Of a stretch of 64,000 nucleotides of DNA, positions 1 through 12,073 are shown one piece after another. The DNA is from Siphonodentalium dalli (lineage: Eukaryota; Mollusca; Scaphopoda; Gadilida; Siphonodentaliidae): the NCBI GenBank assembly GCA_032622095.1, contig CP136067.1, positions 179,028,556 to 179,092,555 of the forward strand, in the 5' to 3' direction. The number at the start of each line of letters is the position of its first letter. Position 1 is the first letter of the stretch. Below the pieces are notes generated by a model that was given only the letters and a program-made list of their open reading frames with translations, was not told the DNA's origin and did no database searches. The translations under genes and the position numbers were made by a program.

Positions 1-756
1 TTGGATGTTTCAAATCATCGCTTTTTAATACTCCGTGTGGATACTAATGTGACATCATTTCAAATTCCAAATAATGATAAATTAAAGCATACATTCAATT
101 GGAAAAAATTCCGCACAAAAACGTGGACACATGCTAGCTACCAGGCTGATCTAAAATATCTACTCCCAAATGCTTTTGCGAAAGATCAAAACGATATAGA
201 CTCTTTTTATGATGGCATAGTTGAAGCTATAACTACATCTGCACAAAACAACATCCCTCAAAAGAAATTTAAGAAGTTTTTGAAACCATTCTGGTCACAG
301 CAGCTCAAGTCACTGCATCAAAATATGAGGTAGTATAGATCAGTCTGGATAGCAGCAGATAGACCAGTTAATGACACGGCTGGTTTATACCACAGCTATA
401 AAGAAGCTAAATGCATATTCAGGCGTGAATATCGCAGGGCATCTAAGCAATACCTACAATATTTTAACAACAGCATTGATGAATGCGCTGAATCAGACCA
501 AGATACATTTTTTCGACTTTTCAACGCAAAACGTAAAAAATTAGGGACCATGTCCTGTTCACATTTCAAACACAATGGAACTATTGTACGAGATTCTCAA
601 GAGATAGCAGAAGCATGGGCAGACTATTTTAGCGATATCTTTTCTGTTCCGTTAACAGACCCATCTTTTGATAATCAGCATTATGAAAACGTAAACACAT
701 TTATCGCAAACGAAGCAAAGTCATGTTATGGGCTTAGGTTTGTTTCTGAATCCTGA
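1..756 (+). pseudogene. LINE ORF2 fragment (endonuclease-RT linker)
   Basis: Frame +1 stays open from the window edge to a TGA at 754-756 except for one in-frame TAG at 331-333. The translation resembles the linker between the APE endonuclease and the reverse transcriptase of non-LTR retrotransposons: a KPFWSQQLKSLH stretch (near residue 95), a basic REYRRASKQY stretch (near residue 145), then FFRLFNAKRKK and a WADYFSDIF motif that usually comes shortly before RT. No RT domain follows; after 756 the similarity stops. The copy is therefore truncated at its 3' side, carries a nonsense mutation and is dead. Its 5' side lies outside the window. The family call rests on motif pattern only; the clade is not determined. 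Confidence 0.7.
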
Positions 757-1213
757 GAGTCTGGGACACTTTGCAGTAATCGGCTGGCAAATGCGAAAGA
801 CGAATTTTCACTGTTTTGGGAGCCCCTACCCTATCTGAAGTCTTGAACATACCACGAATTAAATTTATATGCTATGCGTTTTAACAGTGGGCGTGGAGGA
901 TAGACTATTCGATCAGGAAATATACAATTACTAATTTACTATGGATGGTCTCATTCCCGAAAGCAAGCTCCATGCACCTTACAAAAAGTGAACGGCAAAT
1001 AAGAAAGACCAGTTTTCGATTGATTAAAGACCACCTATCTATTTTAAGTCTTGAACACTCAACGAACTGAATATATGACACCATTCTCTCAGCTACACAT
1101 CACACTATTTTTATTTTTATTTAGATATACTGTATTTAAAACTGAGATAATTACTACCTTGGTGAGACTATAGTGGGGATTTATTTGAACATAATATTTA
1201 TGTTCTATATTTC
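757..1213. other. No recognisable feature
   Basis: AT-rich sequence directly after the LINE fragment. No ORF, RNA gene or repeat could be recognised. It may hold decayed LINE or 3' flank. Confidence 0.4.
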
Positions 1214-1331
1214 TTATGGAATAGCGAACCTTCGGAACAGTTAACCTTCGGAATAGCGAACCTTCGGAATAGAGAACCTTCGGCATAGTGAACTTTCGGA
1301 ATAGCGAACCTTCGGAATAGAGACATGTCCC
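1214..1331. repeat. Minisatellite, ~17-bp CCTTCGGAATAGCGAA unit
   Basis: About six degenerate head-to-tail copies of a ~17-bp unit with core CCTTCGGAATAG(C/A)GAA. Related units recur at about 45510-45600 (opposite orientation) and 45960-46075, so this is a dispersed minisatellite family and not a single local slippage event. The short minus-strand ORF across it is repeat translation and not a gene. Confidence 0.75.
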
Positions 1332-1848
1332 CATTTCTTATTATTTAGAGGGACATTAACAATCACTTCGGCACTTTGGGGTCTGGAAACCTGAACACGT
1401 TTTTAATCACTAAAACATGTCACCGAGCCCAATTTTCAGGAAATGGGTCACGTTGGGTCCCAGTATGATAAATTTGGGAAATTGGGTCAAGTTGATCACA
1501 AATTTGTAAAGTTTCGACCAAAAACGTGTTTGGGGGAGAGATAGCTAAATTCCATATCTCGCACTCCGTTCCAAATGTTTGCTAAATTCTTTCTACATAT
1601 GCTTGTCAGATGATTGCTATGTGAAAAAGAGCGATTTTTCAGCAATAAGTAAATGTTTCGGCTCCAAATGGCAGGAAAATCCAAATTAATAAACCAACAC
1701 TTTTTTTTACTCGCAAGTGATATTGCTCGCGAGTCAGATTGCTAATTTGGTTGCACAAGTCTGCAGTGGCCTTATTTTATTGACGCATGAATTCGCCATC
1801 TCGTGTTTTAACCAGACAATGGTGCTGTAATTCCTCTATATCGCCCAA
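1332..1848. other. No recognisable feature
   Basis: About 500 bp of low-complexity-poor, AT-rich sequence with no convincing coding or repeat signal, immediately before the M1 element. Confidence 0.4.
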
Positions 1849-2374
1849 TTAAAGATACGGGCGGCGTTGGCGGTGGGCATGCTGTTAACATATTCACCTC
1901 CGTCAAAAAACCGCCATAAACAGAAGGAATAGTAAGATATAGAGAGACTTTGTTCTTATGCCAATCAGAAATATGGCATAAACAGTATGTTATTGTCAAT
2001 ATTTCCCCTTTGTTATGTAAACAAAAGCAAAAAAGGTTACATTTCCTGGCTTTTGTTTAGATCCGGATATGGTAAACATAAAGAGCGTTAGTTGTTACTG
2101 TTTCCTGATATAGAAATAATAAAGAGCGTTTATATCATTTGTGTGTGATTAACCAATAGAATTGCGCTGTGCTATGTAAACAGAAGCAAAACTTATGTAA
2201 CACGAGAATGTTCTTGTTTACGTACACCACCGTACGTCTTGACGACAATATACTATTGACGCGCTGATTATGTTTGGCATATGAAGAAAACTATATATAT
2301 TTTAATATTCCTTCTGTTGTTGCGATTTGAACAAATATGAATATTTCTGCAACGAATAACGCCCGTCCCTTTAA
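1849..2374 (+). mobile_element. TIR element, family M1 (intact copy)
   Basis: A ~526-bp non-coding element that starts TTAAAGATACGGGCGGCG and ends with the inverse of TTAAAGGGACGGGCG. Termini with TTAA at each edge suggest a TTAA-targeting superfamily such as piggyBac or Kolobok, but this is an inference. Two further copies occur in the window: one at 43492-43982 and one split by a LINE (4152-4270 plus 20990-21388). Inside it are two AAAGAGCGTT boxes at 2080 and 2121 flanking a TTTCCTGATA core; this paired-box module recurs elsewhere. No transposase ORF is present, so it is non-autonomous (MITE-like). Confidence 0.8.
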
Positions 2375-4151
2375 TCAATCATGTTCGACTAATGCGGTAA
2401 TTTGGACCACCGCGTTACACCAACAGCATATCTAAATAGACAATAAAGACAACGAACATATTTTGATTGGCAATTTAAAATAGACAGAACACAACGCGCA
2501 TCTTAACCGAGAATATTTTATCGAATGAGTTGCGGATGGCGCAAGGCAGGCTATGGTCTTACAATCTCGTCCAAATACGGATACGATAGGCGAGAATCGC
2601 ATGCGTTTTGATATGTCGATGCCGTCTGGAGAGTTTGGCGGGACCAGCATCCCGTCTCGATTTGCTCAGTCTACCCTTGATGCTATAAAGTGGTAGCCGC
2701 GGGCGCTTATATATAGAGTTGTTTTTATGAGCCATCAGGCCCCCGCGGCAGCGGTCGCTGGCGCGACCTGACTGCCTCGATATCAATTTGAAAAAGGGGT
2801 GACGTTGCTTCAATAACAGTTTGAATTTTGTGTTTCCCAACAGGTCTTAGACAGTGACGTCCGCCTCCCCCAAGCCCACCCACCCTCACCCTAAAAGTGA
2901 TTTTTCCTATAGTGTTTTTGAAACGTGTCTCTTTGTGGTGTCATTCTTTTGGTATGATTTTTTACTAAATAACGGGTATGTTAGAGTTACATTTCTTTGA
3001 ATTTTACAATCGAAACATATTCGCATGCGATGCTGAGTCACGCGGGACACGGCAAACTAAATCGCGCGCAAATTGGCTTGCGATTTTTCAGCATCCCACC
3101 CCATTTGGCATGCGATAGCGTTTGTACTAGGTGCGCAATGATATATTTCGCGAGAGCGTAGCTTTGCGCCGTCTGCAACGAGTTCGATAAAAGATTCGAG
3201 ATTATGATGCAAGTTGTGTTCTGTGCCATGTGGACCATACGGGATAGTGTAAACATGTTTTCATTTCCAAATCCAAACAGATAACATAATATACTAAATG
3301 ATACAGATAAAGAAAGATATAGAGAAAGAGGGAGTCGTGAAATGATGACAGTGGTGGGGAGTTTTCAATAATTGAGTTGTTGCGAGATAAAATGATGCTC
3401 GTCTATAGTAATATGCATGCGTCAGATACCATGGGAGGGGGTCAATCACAATGGCCAATTCCTATTTCAGGGATCGTATGGGATAAAGGTTTCCTGAGAG
3501 TGGTGGACATTGTTCGTGTGTTTTTAGATAAAAGGTCGTTTGAGTATGGATTTCATGAAAAAATAATGTTGTCCTATCTGCATGGTTTCCGGAAATATAG
3601 TCTCTATCTTTAATCGCATATTTACTTGCAGAATAATCAAATACCCAGACAATGTGAACTTCGGCTTTATGGACAGATCAGTCCGATAAACCCACGTGAT
3701 GTGTGCTAAAAGCACGCTTCCATTGTTGTTCCCGGCCAAGCGTCATCGTTGTTGGCAGTCATAGTATTTCACCATTCAATAATTCAGGACGATTGCATGC
3801 TGTGACCAGCCGTATATTGGAAATAGAGCCCCACAGGGACCATATATATTCCAACAATATCCTTATCTTTAACGTCATGAGATATCACCTCTAGCAGGTT
3901 GGCATGCCTTTTCATGGTGTCGTTGGTTATAGATGCATCATCCGATTGAACATCATAAAAATATTATTTGTGCGTTTTATGTACTCGGAAAATAAATGGC
4001 ATCGAAACTATGCATGGACCTGTCCTGTTCGTGTGCTCATATGGTCAAAAGTCCACTTCCGCGGAAGTCAGTTTTACCCAATTGGGTTTAGTTAGGCGCC
4101 CAAAAAATAAAGAGCGATTTTGCTTCCGTTTCCCAAAAAAGCAGTGCATAT
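2375..4151. other. No recognisable gene or repeat
   Basis: About 1.8 kb between two M1 copies. The ORFs are short and lack family features. A GC-richer patch at about 2680-2770 contains a TATATATAG run and CCGCGG/CGCGACC motifs but no coding sequence could be tied to it. A lone AAAGAGCG box lies near 4107. Confidence 0.4.
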
Positions 4152-4270
4152 TTAAAGACACGGGCGGCGTTCGTTGCAGAAACATTCATATTTGTTCAAA
4201 TCGCCAACAACAGAAGGAATATTAAAATATATATAGTTTTGTTCATATGCCAAACATAATCAGCGCGTCA
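4152..4270 (+). mobile_element. TIR element M1, left part of a split copy
   Basis: Starts TTAAAGACACGGGCGGCG and matches, in reverse orientation, the last ~120 bp of the intact copy at 1849-2374, up to CAGCGCGTCA. The match then stops and resumes at 20990 with GTCAATATTATATTG. GTCA is present on both sides (4267-4270 and 20990-20993), giving a 4-bp target duplication for the LINE that separates the halves. Confidence 0.85.
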
Positions 4271-4658
4271 GATTCAGATTCAGATTCATTTTATTCTGTT
4301 CATCGATATGTGGATATATACAGAAACGTTACAGAAAAGGGTATTACAGATATTATTACATCAAGATATTCAAATATGGCATATAATAACAATAAATTTC
4401 ACATGAGGAATACATGAGTGGATTATTATATATTTGGTAAGTTCATGGAATATCAGTGTTTTAGCCTCAAGTGGACTTGCCGAAAATATCCTGGACTTTC
4501 CTTATGAAAGTTGACAGATTCCTAATAGTCTTTCTATTTCTAGTATTAAAGAGTTCCGAGAGTTTGTGTGCATTCGGTCTTCTATAGAAATATGGTTTCA
4601 AATAGGTCGATCTGAGTTCATTTAATTTTGTACACTTCAGGATAACGTGATACTCATC
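4271..4658 (-). pseudogene. LINE, 3' end of RT ORF and 3' UTR (split element)
   Basis: Minus strand. 4467-4658 encodes the C-terminal tail of a LINE RT protein beginning DEYHVILKC and ending FGKST with a TGA. It continues in frame the ORF that breaks off at 19037 on the far side of the palindromic element. The DEYH...C segment completes the CxxC-type knuckle started by CTLCTKELGDE there; the same order (CNKCGNAVGDEYHFILIC) is intact in the LINE at 27671-30470. Below the stop codon is a 3' UTR ending at 4271 in a short TGAATC repeat tail, adjoining the GTCA duplication. Such short-repeat tails are typical of CR1/L2-type LINEs. The element is dead because of the palindrome insertion and a frameshift upstream. 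Confidence 0.85.
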
Positions 4659-4697
4659 TGATGATAACGCCCCCAGTTGGTGGCAGTCTAGACAGGT

Positions 4698-4851
4698 TGA
4701 CCTACATTCTCTGCAGTACATGGAGTTTGACCTATATTCTCCGCAGTACTCAGTCTAGGCAGTTTGACCTAGGTCATCATAGGTCATGACCTACTTTCTC
4801 GCTAATTTACATAATCCTAGGTCATCATATGTCATGACCTATTTGAGGTCA
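4698..4851. promoter_or_regulatory. Cluster of nine AGGTCA/TGACCT hexamers, left arm
   Basis: Exact hexamers start at 4698, 4728, 4765, 4771, 4781, 4787, 4819, 4835 and 4846. 4781-4792 is AGGTCATGACCT, an inverted repeat with no spacing, and 4765-4776 is TGACCTAGGTCA, an everted pair. AGGTCA is the canonical nuclear-receptor half-site; a function here is an inference, and the sites may instead be binding sites for the element's own protein. The cluster starts 40 bp from the terminus. Confidence 0.5.
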
Positions 4852-5074
4852 GGTGCTAGATGATATGTAGGGCACCGCTTTCGGTCCACCATCGTATAAT
4901 GAACGGAATATTATCTACATGTATATCACGTGATGATCTCGTTGGGGTAGCTTCAGTCTTGAAGGGACACTAGGCTCTCACTGGGGATGATTATTAAAGT
5001 GACACTCACTATGGATGAATGTTAAAGTAACACATGGTGCACACTGTGGGATAATGTTAAAGTGACACTCGCAT

Positions 5075-5345
5075 TGAAAACTTCAAAAAATTCAAAACTT
5101 CAAAAATTTCAAAAACTTCAAAAGTTTCAAAAACTTCAAAAATTTCTCAAATTTCCAAAATCTCAAAAAATTTCAAAAAACTTTAAAAACTTCAAAAAAC
5201 TTTAAAAACTTCAAAAAACTTAAAAAACTTTTCAAAAAGAAACAAAAATGAAAAACTTAAAAAAAAATTCATAAATTAAAAAAATATGAAAAACTTAAAA
5301 AACTTCAACTTTTTCTAAAATTCAAAAATAATTTAAAATTAAATT
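5075..5345. repeat. A-rich tandem tract (CTTCAAAAA units), left arm
   Basis: Interleaved units such as AAAACTTCAAAAATTTCA. The right-arm counterpart (about 18330-18620) has one extra 18-bp unit, which accounts for most of the length difference between the arms. Confidence 0.8.
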
Positions 5346-5484
5346 AAAATTAACGGTCTTTTAATATATCTAACCCACTGCCACTTCTGAGGGTTCCACA
5401 CTACACCTGAGGGGATATTGAGTGGTCTACACACGTCTCCTAAACCCTAGAATAAGATCCAGCCCATAAGAAACTATGCCTCCT

Positions 5485-5615
5485 GCAATGCCTGTCATTC
5501 GAATCTGACGCAATCCCTACTTCTGGCGCAATGCCTGAGTCATTCGAATCTGGCGCAATCCCTACTTCCGGCGCAACGCCTGAGTCATTGGAATCTGACG
5601 CAATCCCTCGTGAAA
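5485..5615. repeat. 45-bp tandem repeat, left arm
   Basis: About 2.6 copies of a 45-bp unit, with CATTCGAATCTGACGCAATC or close variants beginning at 5496, 5541 and 5586. The mirror copy is at about 18062-18192. Confidence 0.75.
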
Positions 5616-6219
5616 CCTACCGGCTGACTCCACACCCATCGGCTAAGCGTTGTATCACATGCTTATTATTTGATCATATCGTGGAAATTCAATGTTTTGT
5701 CATGACTCATGAGATATAACCCATATCCACTGAAAAAGGGTGGATATCATCTATTTATTCATAATTTTCTTTGTTATTTTTTTTTTTTTATCCCTCTTTT
5801 TTATCTACCACTTCCTGTTTTTATTCGCTCTTCTTTTTCTTACAACTTCTAATCCCTCATAATCTTCGAATATCCACTTTCATCTCCAAGTTTTTGTAAA
5901 AATTCCTTGTTTAGTAGCACCTCCAGATGGGCTCTATAGAATTTGAACGAAGCATCCATCTTGGATATTACTCTTTCTATGACTAAATCCGTTAGCACGC
6001 TCTACAGATGTCATATAGGTAGCACGCTCTACATATGTCATATAGGCCTCTTCACATCTTGTTTTCCATAATTTATTCATTCCTAATCGCTCCATTGACT
6101 GTAACAAATTAAATTACCCCCTCCCCCTGTATTGAGAATACATCCTTGATTATTAATATTTCCTCCGTTCATGGTGTGCATGTTCCTTTGGGACATCTTT
6201 GCTAATGTGAAGCCACACC

Positions 6220-6250
<31 letters not shown>
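6220..6250. repeat. TA microsatellite, left arm
   Basis: A run of about 15 TA dinucleotides, mirrored at about 17429-17455 with a slightly different repeat number, as expected if the arms drift only by slippage. Confidence 0.8.
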
Positions 6251-7689
6251 CAACTTTAAAAGCCCGCGAAAATATTACTCATATTATAGACTTCCCTTTG
6301 AAGACCTTTGTATGTGACAATGATCCGTAATATTGTTTCTAAGTGACACTGGCCAGTGAAACTGATACTACGGGTATGAACTAGCCAACTTCACATCGTA
6401 ACAATAATAAAAGGGACACTTCATCTATATCAGTCTCAAAACGTGTTGGTACACATCTGTGTGGAAACTAAAACCAATCACTCTTCGTCCGTCATCCGTA
6501 CATAATTGTAATATAATTTTCTCAGAAACCACGGGTTCCCTTTGGCTGAAATTTGGTCTCAACATGGGATCAGAAATTATCCATGGAAGACAACAGTGTC
6601 CGTGTGGGGAGAAGCTTCGTAGTGTTTCGCTGTCGCCATGGTGTTTGTTTGGGTATAGGCATGGGTGGTGAGTGTGGTTCTCATATGGTCTGAACTAGCC
6701 TTTACTGACTGAGGTCATTTAGTGCACATGTCATCACTTCACTGATAACCATTATATGGTCAAATCCCAACACTATCAAACGCAATGTTTCAATAATGGG
6801 TTTTCTTAAAATTTTGACTAAATATTGGTTATATTATACGCATCAGCGATCCTTCTTAATAACGCTCTGTATATTTTCAAACGCATTGCACTAAATGGGT
6901 TTGGAATAGCCACACAGGAAAGGAGAAACTGAGGTCCTAGGTAGGTCGACTGCATATAGCAGTATATATGGGGTACAGACATGGACAGCAATGGGTTCCT
7001 CGTGGCTTCTGGTCTACACATGACATATTAAAGTTAACCACACCCATCGGCGCGCCTTTATTGGGCTATGAAGCGCCATACAGGCTCGAATCATGGCCTT
7101 CGCCATGTGTTTCTATTTGAACCCACATTAGAAACTAAATAAAATCTTTCTCTCCAGGTTGTTTCACGCCATAACCTTGATTTGGAAAGCTTGAAGGGCT
7201 AATTAAGCTTCAATTTAAATCCCAACATTATTTGAAGAACGTATCTGGTTAAACATGTCCACCATAGTAAGCTCATTTAATTCAAAGAGCTTCACACATA
7301 GTCCCACTAGTAATGATGTGTCGTTATTTACTGCAGAAATGGTCATATAGAATACAATACAACACATTTTGGTCACATACCTTAAAGGTGCACGTCACTT
7401 TCGCAAGATATCTAACTGACCATGTATAAAGTGGAATGACATGTCGTGTATCAAATGTATAATCAGTTCCAGTATTTCGTCCATAAGGCAGTTTTGGTTG
7501 TAACATCATTGTGTATGACGGTTCATTCATATGATACCTTAGCGGTTGCACACGATACTGTCTGTTGTATTTTATGTCTTATATCATGTATATTACTTGC
7601 TCCATGGATGGTAGGAGTATGGCATTGGTGTCTGGTTCTTCGATGTATTCTAGTCATAGTTCATTCATATTATTACTCTAAAATCTCCA

Positions 7690-9030
7690 TTAAATGGAGA
7701 AACTAAAGAGCCCATATTATGTAGACTAGTGTATAAATACTTACTTCATGCATTATTTTCATCAATTATATGTATTATAACTCCCATCAAGATAGGCTGT
7801 TATACAGAGTAAACAAAGCATGTACCAAGTGACAGTCTGTACCAAGTGGCAGTCTCATGTCACGAAAGGCCTACTATGTGGACACATGTTCTTATCAAAA
7901 CGCTCTATTATGTAGGGGGTTATCAACCATTGGTCTGGAAAAGGCATACGAGCGGAACGCGTGTATACACATTTATTCGATGTACTCTTTAATCTTTGAT
8001 TTCTCTTTATTGTCGTTAATTTATAGCATTATTAGTAGGAATCTAAACTCGCCGTTATATTGAGAAAATAATGCGTCAATACCAGTCAATACTGCTTTAT
8101 TGGCGGTAAATGAAATTATTGAATCATGTATCGCAGCTAAACAAGCGAGACAACTGATCACAACACAAAAATTAGTAATATTTTTGAAGCCTTGAGTGGT
8201 TTGTAATACACAGTGTAAATTTTCATTATTGCTACCATTTAAGGAAACATGCCCCCGATAGGGCTACTATGCGAACACATGTCTATATTAATTTCACATA
8301 TTCCTTACCGTTCATTCATATATACGCCAAGCTCTCTGTTAATACAGAGGCATCAAAACATTGGTCTGGAAAAGACCTACTATGTGGATGCGTGTATACA
8401 TATTTACTTGATGTATTCTTTAATCGTTCATTTCTCTTTATTATCGTTCATTTATAGCATTATTAGAAGAAATTTAGTCTAAAATCTCCATTACATGGAG
8501 ACAATAAAGAGCCCATATGGTGTAGACTAATGCATAAATACTTCATGTATTCTTTTCACCAATTATATGTATTGTACATCCTATACATTTAGTCTGTTAT
8601 ACAGAGGAAACAAAGCATGTACTACGTGGCAGTTTCATATGACGATAAGACCTACTATGTGAACACATGTGCATATTAATTTCACATATTCTTCTCAAAA
8701 CGCTCTATTTTATACGGGGGTATCAAACATTGGTCTGGAAAAGGCCTGCTATGTGGACGCGTGTATACATATTGACTTCATATATGCATTCATAGTTCAT
8801 TTCTCTTAATTGTCGTTCATTTAATAGCATTATTAGTAGAAATATAGTCTAAAACCGTCGGTATATGGATAATATATAGCGTCAATACTGTTTTATTGTT
8901 GGTAACTCAAATTATTGCATCATGTATCGCAACTAAACAAGCGAGACAACTCATAAATTCTTAATAGTTCTGATGTCTATGGCAGTTCACAGAGTGTATA
9001 TATTTTCATTGTTGTTACCATTTTAGTGCA
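7690..9030. repeat. Degenerate ~800-bp duplication, left arm
   Basis: The stretch beginning AAAGAGCCCATATTATGTAG near 7705 recurs near 8505, and TTGGTCTGGAAAAG occurs at about 7940, 8365 and 8725. Part of the unit (about 8249-8480) is present a third time. The small ORFs that look alike in this region come from this duplication and show no protein family. Mirrored at about 14649-15989. Confidence 0.65.
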
Positions 9031-10299
9031 TAAATTACTGATTTCTGTGTAAGAACGCTGGTCTCCATTGTTGTTATGATTGTGCCTATACCTGTCCATA
9101 TTCTTAAAGCAAGTACGGTACCTCTATGTGATATGATGTATAAAAATTTCCATTTTCACAGGTAAATCACGTATAAACGCTCTTTAATGTATAGTTAAAC
9201 TGAGTTTTCACATGCAGGGCTATGTCTTTGTGGACTATATACGTGGTATACTTCAGTATATACACGAAGTGAATGTGTTCTAAGTATGCGTATCTGATTT
9301 ATGTATACGTCCGTGTTTCTTAAAGCAAATCCAATACATATTAGTGCGTTATATTATGATGTACATTAAGTGCCCTTTTCACTGTTAAATCAAGTAAAAA
9401 AGCCCTCTACTATAGTTAACTATTCAGTTCCACATACGCTATAAGCTCTATGGTGGTCCGGTGTGTCTTATCAATATGCCATTATATGCACGAATGTAAT
9501 GTGTTCAAATATGTGGGTTATGATGTATACTTTAATGTTAAAGTATATAAGCACTCTTTAAGATGTGCATATGCAGAATGTTGCCTCTTTACACTGACAG
9601 AAAAAAAAAGGAATATATAATTTTGAATACTACTCTTCATAAAACGTTAGAAAACCATAATCTAACAACTAATATCGAAGAACAATGTAATTACTTGATA
9701 AGCATTGTAAATATTTCGTCTGTTTTAAATAAAATGGAAATATTTCGTCTATTTGAAATACAGTTGGAAGCAACAATCAAGTATTTAAATGAAATTTGGA
9801 CCAAAATCTTATAATTTGAGAAAACGTATATAATTTCTATCGAAGTCTTATAATAAAGGAAGGCTTTGTGCGAATCCATTCGGTCTAATGTGTGAATGTG
9901 TTCATCATCGCAAATATAATGATGCAGAAATGAATATTTCCTAGAAAAATGTTAACATAGCTTGTATTTAACCGAAATAATATAGCATTTGAGTTAAAAT
10001 GTTTCATATTAGGACCATAACGAACCAATGCATGAAAATACAATATTTTGTTTTTCATTCTCGATCAAAATAATGCAGGGTTGTCAATTATCAACAAAAA
10101 ACAAATACTTTGAAACAAAAACGATGACATAAGAACGAATATCCAAGAGCTAGTGTGAAAATAACCCTCACATTTATAAAAAAAAAAAAAGCAATAAAAA
10201 TTAAGTTTTCGAGTAAGTCCTTCATAATTATTGAATGTTTTTGTCTATGTTGGATCAAATTTGACACAAAAATCAATTAGCTCACTAACAGTTCGCGCA

Positions 10300-11460
10300 A
10301 TATCTCATATTTTGAGAAAACGTTTGCAATTTTAGACAACAATATTGCTAGTGAAGGTGAATATTTCATCCTGGAACTCATGAAATATGATAAAAATAGA
10401 CGTAAAGACACTTCACGAGACCTCATATCTTTGAGTTATGAACATAAAGTCATCTCATAGTGCCAATGTACCCCATAATTTGGTCAGGAGAAATATGTAT
10501 TTCATATTTGACCCTTCATCTATGGTAAAAAATGAATTAAGGGACATGGGAGTGGTGTCCTAGACATTAACCTAGAGCATAAATTGACTCAATTTTGCAA
10601 TTTTAGGCAACATTCTTGCCAGGGAAAGTGTATATTTCATGTTGGAACTCATCAAATGTGATAAACATGCATCAAAAGGCACTTACTGAGCTCTGATGAC
10701 TTTGAGTTATGACAACAACGGCATCTCATACTAGATTGTAAGCCATAATTTGGTCAGGAAAAGTGTAAATTTCATATTTTATCCTACATGTGTTTTATCA
10801 ATCAATGTAATTACACCCCATCGGTCGCCTAGACACAGCGTAAATGTTCTCAAGTTTTCAACTGTAGGCCACAATGTCGGCAGTGAAGGTAAACATTTCA
10901 TGTTGGAACCCATGAAATGTGATAAAATGGATAAAAAGACACTTCATGAGTACTTATGACTGAGTTATGAACATAAAGGGACCTCATAGTGTATTGTAGG
11001 TCATAATTTGGTCAGGAAAATTGTATATTTCATGTCTTAAGCTCCATGTGTTTTAAAAATATATTTAATTACAGCCATTGGGTCCCTAGAGATCAATCCA
11101 CAGTCCATATGTAGTCCATATGCAATTTTATTATTACATTCCATGCTGGAACTCATGAAATATGATAAAAATAGATGAAAAGACACTTTCTGAGGCCTTG
11201 GTCAGGAGAAATGTGTATTGTATTTTGACCCTTGATGCGTGGTAGCAATCAATGAAATTACACCCCATGGTATCCTCAGATATGAAGCAACATCATAAAT
11301 GCACTCAGTTTTGGCAATTTAGAAAACATTGTTGATAGGGAAGTTGTACATGTCATGTTGGAACTGGTGAAATGTGATAATAATTGATCAAAAGACACTC
11401 GATGAGCCCTGATGGGTTTCAATTATGGTCATAAAGGCATCTGATAGTGTCATTATACAA
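10300..11460. repeat. ~265-bp tandem array, left arm
   Basis: Four to five degenerate copies. Each has CATAATTTGGTCAGGA, then ATGTTGGAACTCATGAAATG, then an AAAAGACACTT block. Copy boundaries fall near 10431, 10701, 10961 and 11200. Mirrored at 12220-13380. Confidence 0.8.
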
Positions 11461-11606
11461 CGGGGAAATTTGTGAAGCGCTAACAAAGCGTATCTACACG
11501 GTGTTATACGATCCAAAATGATCCTGATATAAGAAATGCAATCTAGATCATACTCAGTATCTTCGTATCGACTGAATATATCGTTATTCGATGGTGTTTC
11601 CGACAT
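11388..11606 (-). CDS. Possible 72-codon ORF near the centre, left arm copy
   Basis: Mirror image of 12074-12292. Starting at an ATG it would encode a 72-residue acidic-then-hydrophobic peptide beginning MSETPSNNDIFSRYEDTEYD. The last third runs into the 265-bp repeat array, so the ORF may be chance. No family is recognised. Confidence 0.2.
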   Translation of the reverse strand: MSETPSNNDIFSRYEDTEYDLDCISYIRIILDRITPCRYALLALHKFPRCIMTLSDAFMTIIETHQGSSSVF

Positions 11607-11825
11607 ACCTCCGTCTTTACTTTTCTTATGCCTTTGTGAATTGTAGTTCGTCGATAATATATTTCTGCACAAATGGCACCCGTGTATTGTCTCGAATCAT
11701 GGGAAGAACTATCGTCCTTATACCAGCGAAAAGATGAGCGAATATGGTGTGGTATTATAAACTCGCCGCCTTCGTACCTCTATTTATCGTTTAGAGTTAA
11801 TGTTCTTAGATAAAAAATTGGCGCG

Positions 11826-11854
11826 CGTGCGGCCCCCCTCATCCCCACTGCCGC
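11826..11854. other. 29-bp spacer at the palindrome centre
   Basis: GC-rich, C-rich spacer that does not pair with itself; the arms begin on either side with GGCGCG/CGCGCC next to an A/T run. A short asymmetric spacer fits a cruciform-forming inverted repeat that has been trimmed or stabilised by a small central deletion. Confidence 0.8.
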
Positions 11855-12073
11855 CGCGCCAATTTTTTATCTAAGAACATTAACTCTAAACGATAAATAG
11901 AGGTACGAAGGCGGCGAGTTTATAATACCACACCATATTCGCTCATCTTTTCGCTGGTATAAGGACGATAGTTCTTCCCATGATTCGAGACAATACACGG
12001 GTGCCATTTGTGCAGAAATATATTATCGACGAACTACAATTCACAAAGGCATAAGAAAAGTAAAGACGGAGGT

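Larger units (their letters stand above)
4659..11825 (+). repeat. Left arm of the palindrome
   Basis: 7167 bp. From the terminus inward it holds an AGGTCA half-site cluster, three TTAAAGTGACACTC-like units (about 4993-5071), an A-rich CTTCAAAAA tandem tract, a 45-bp tandem repeat, a TA tract, two large degenerate duplications (about 7690-9030 and 9085-9520) and a 265-bp tandem array (about 10300-11460). About 9520-10300 shows nothing beyond AT-rich sequence. The arm seems built from successive internal duplications, as in fold-back elements; that comparison is structural only. Confidence 0.85.
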
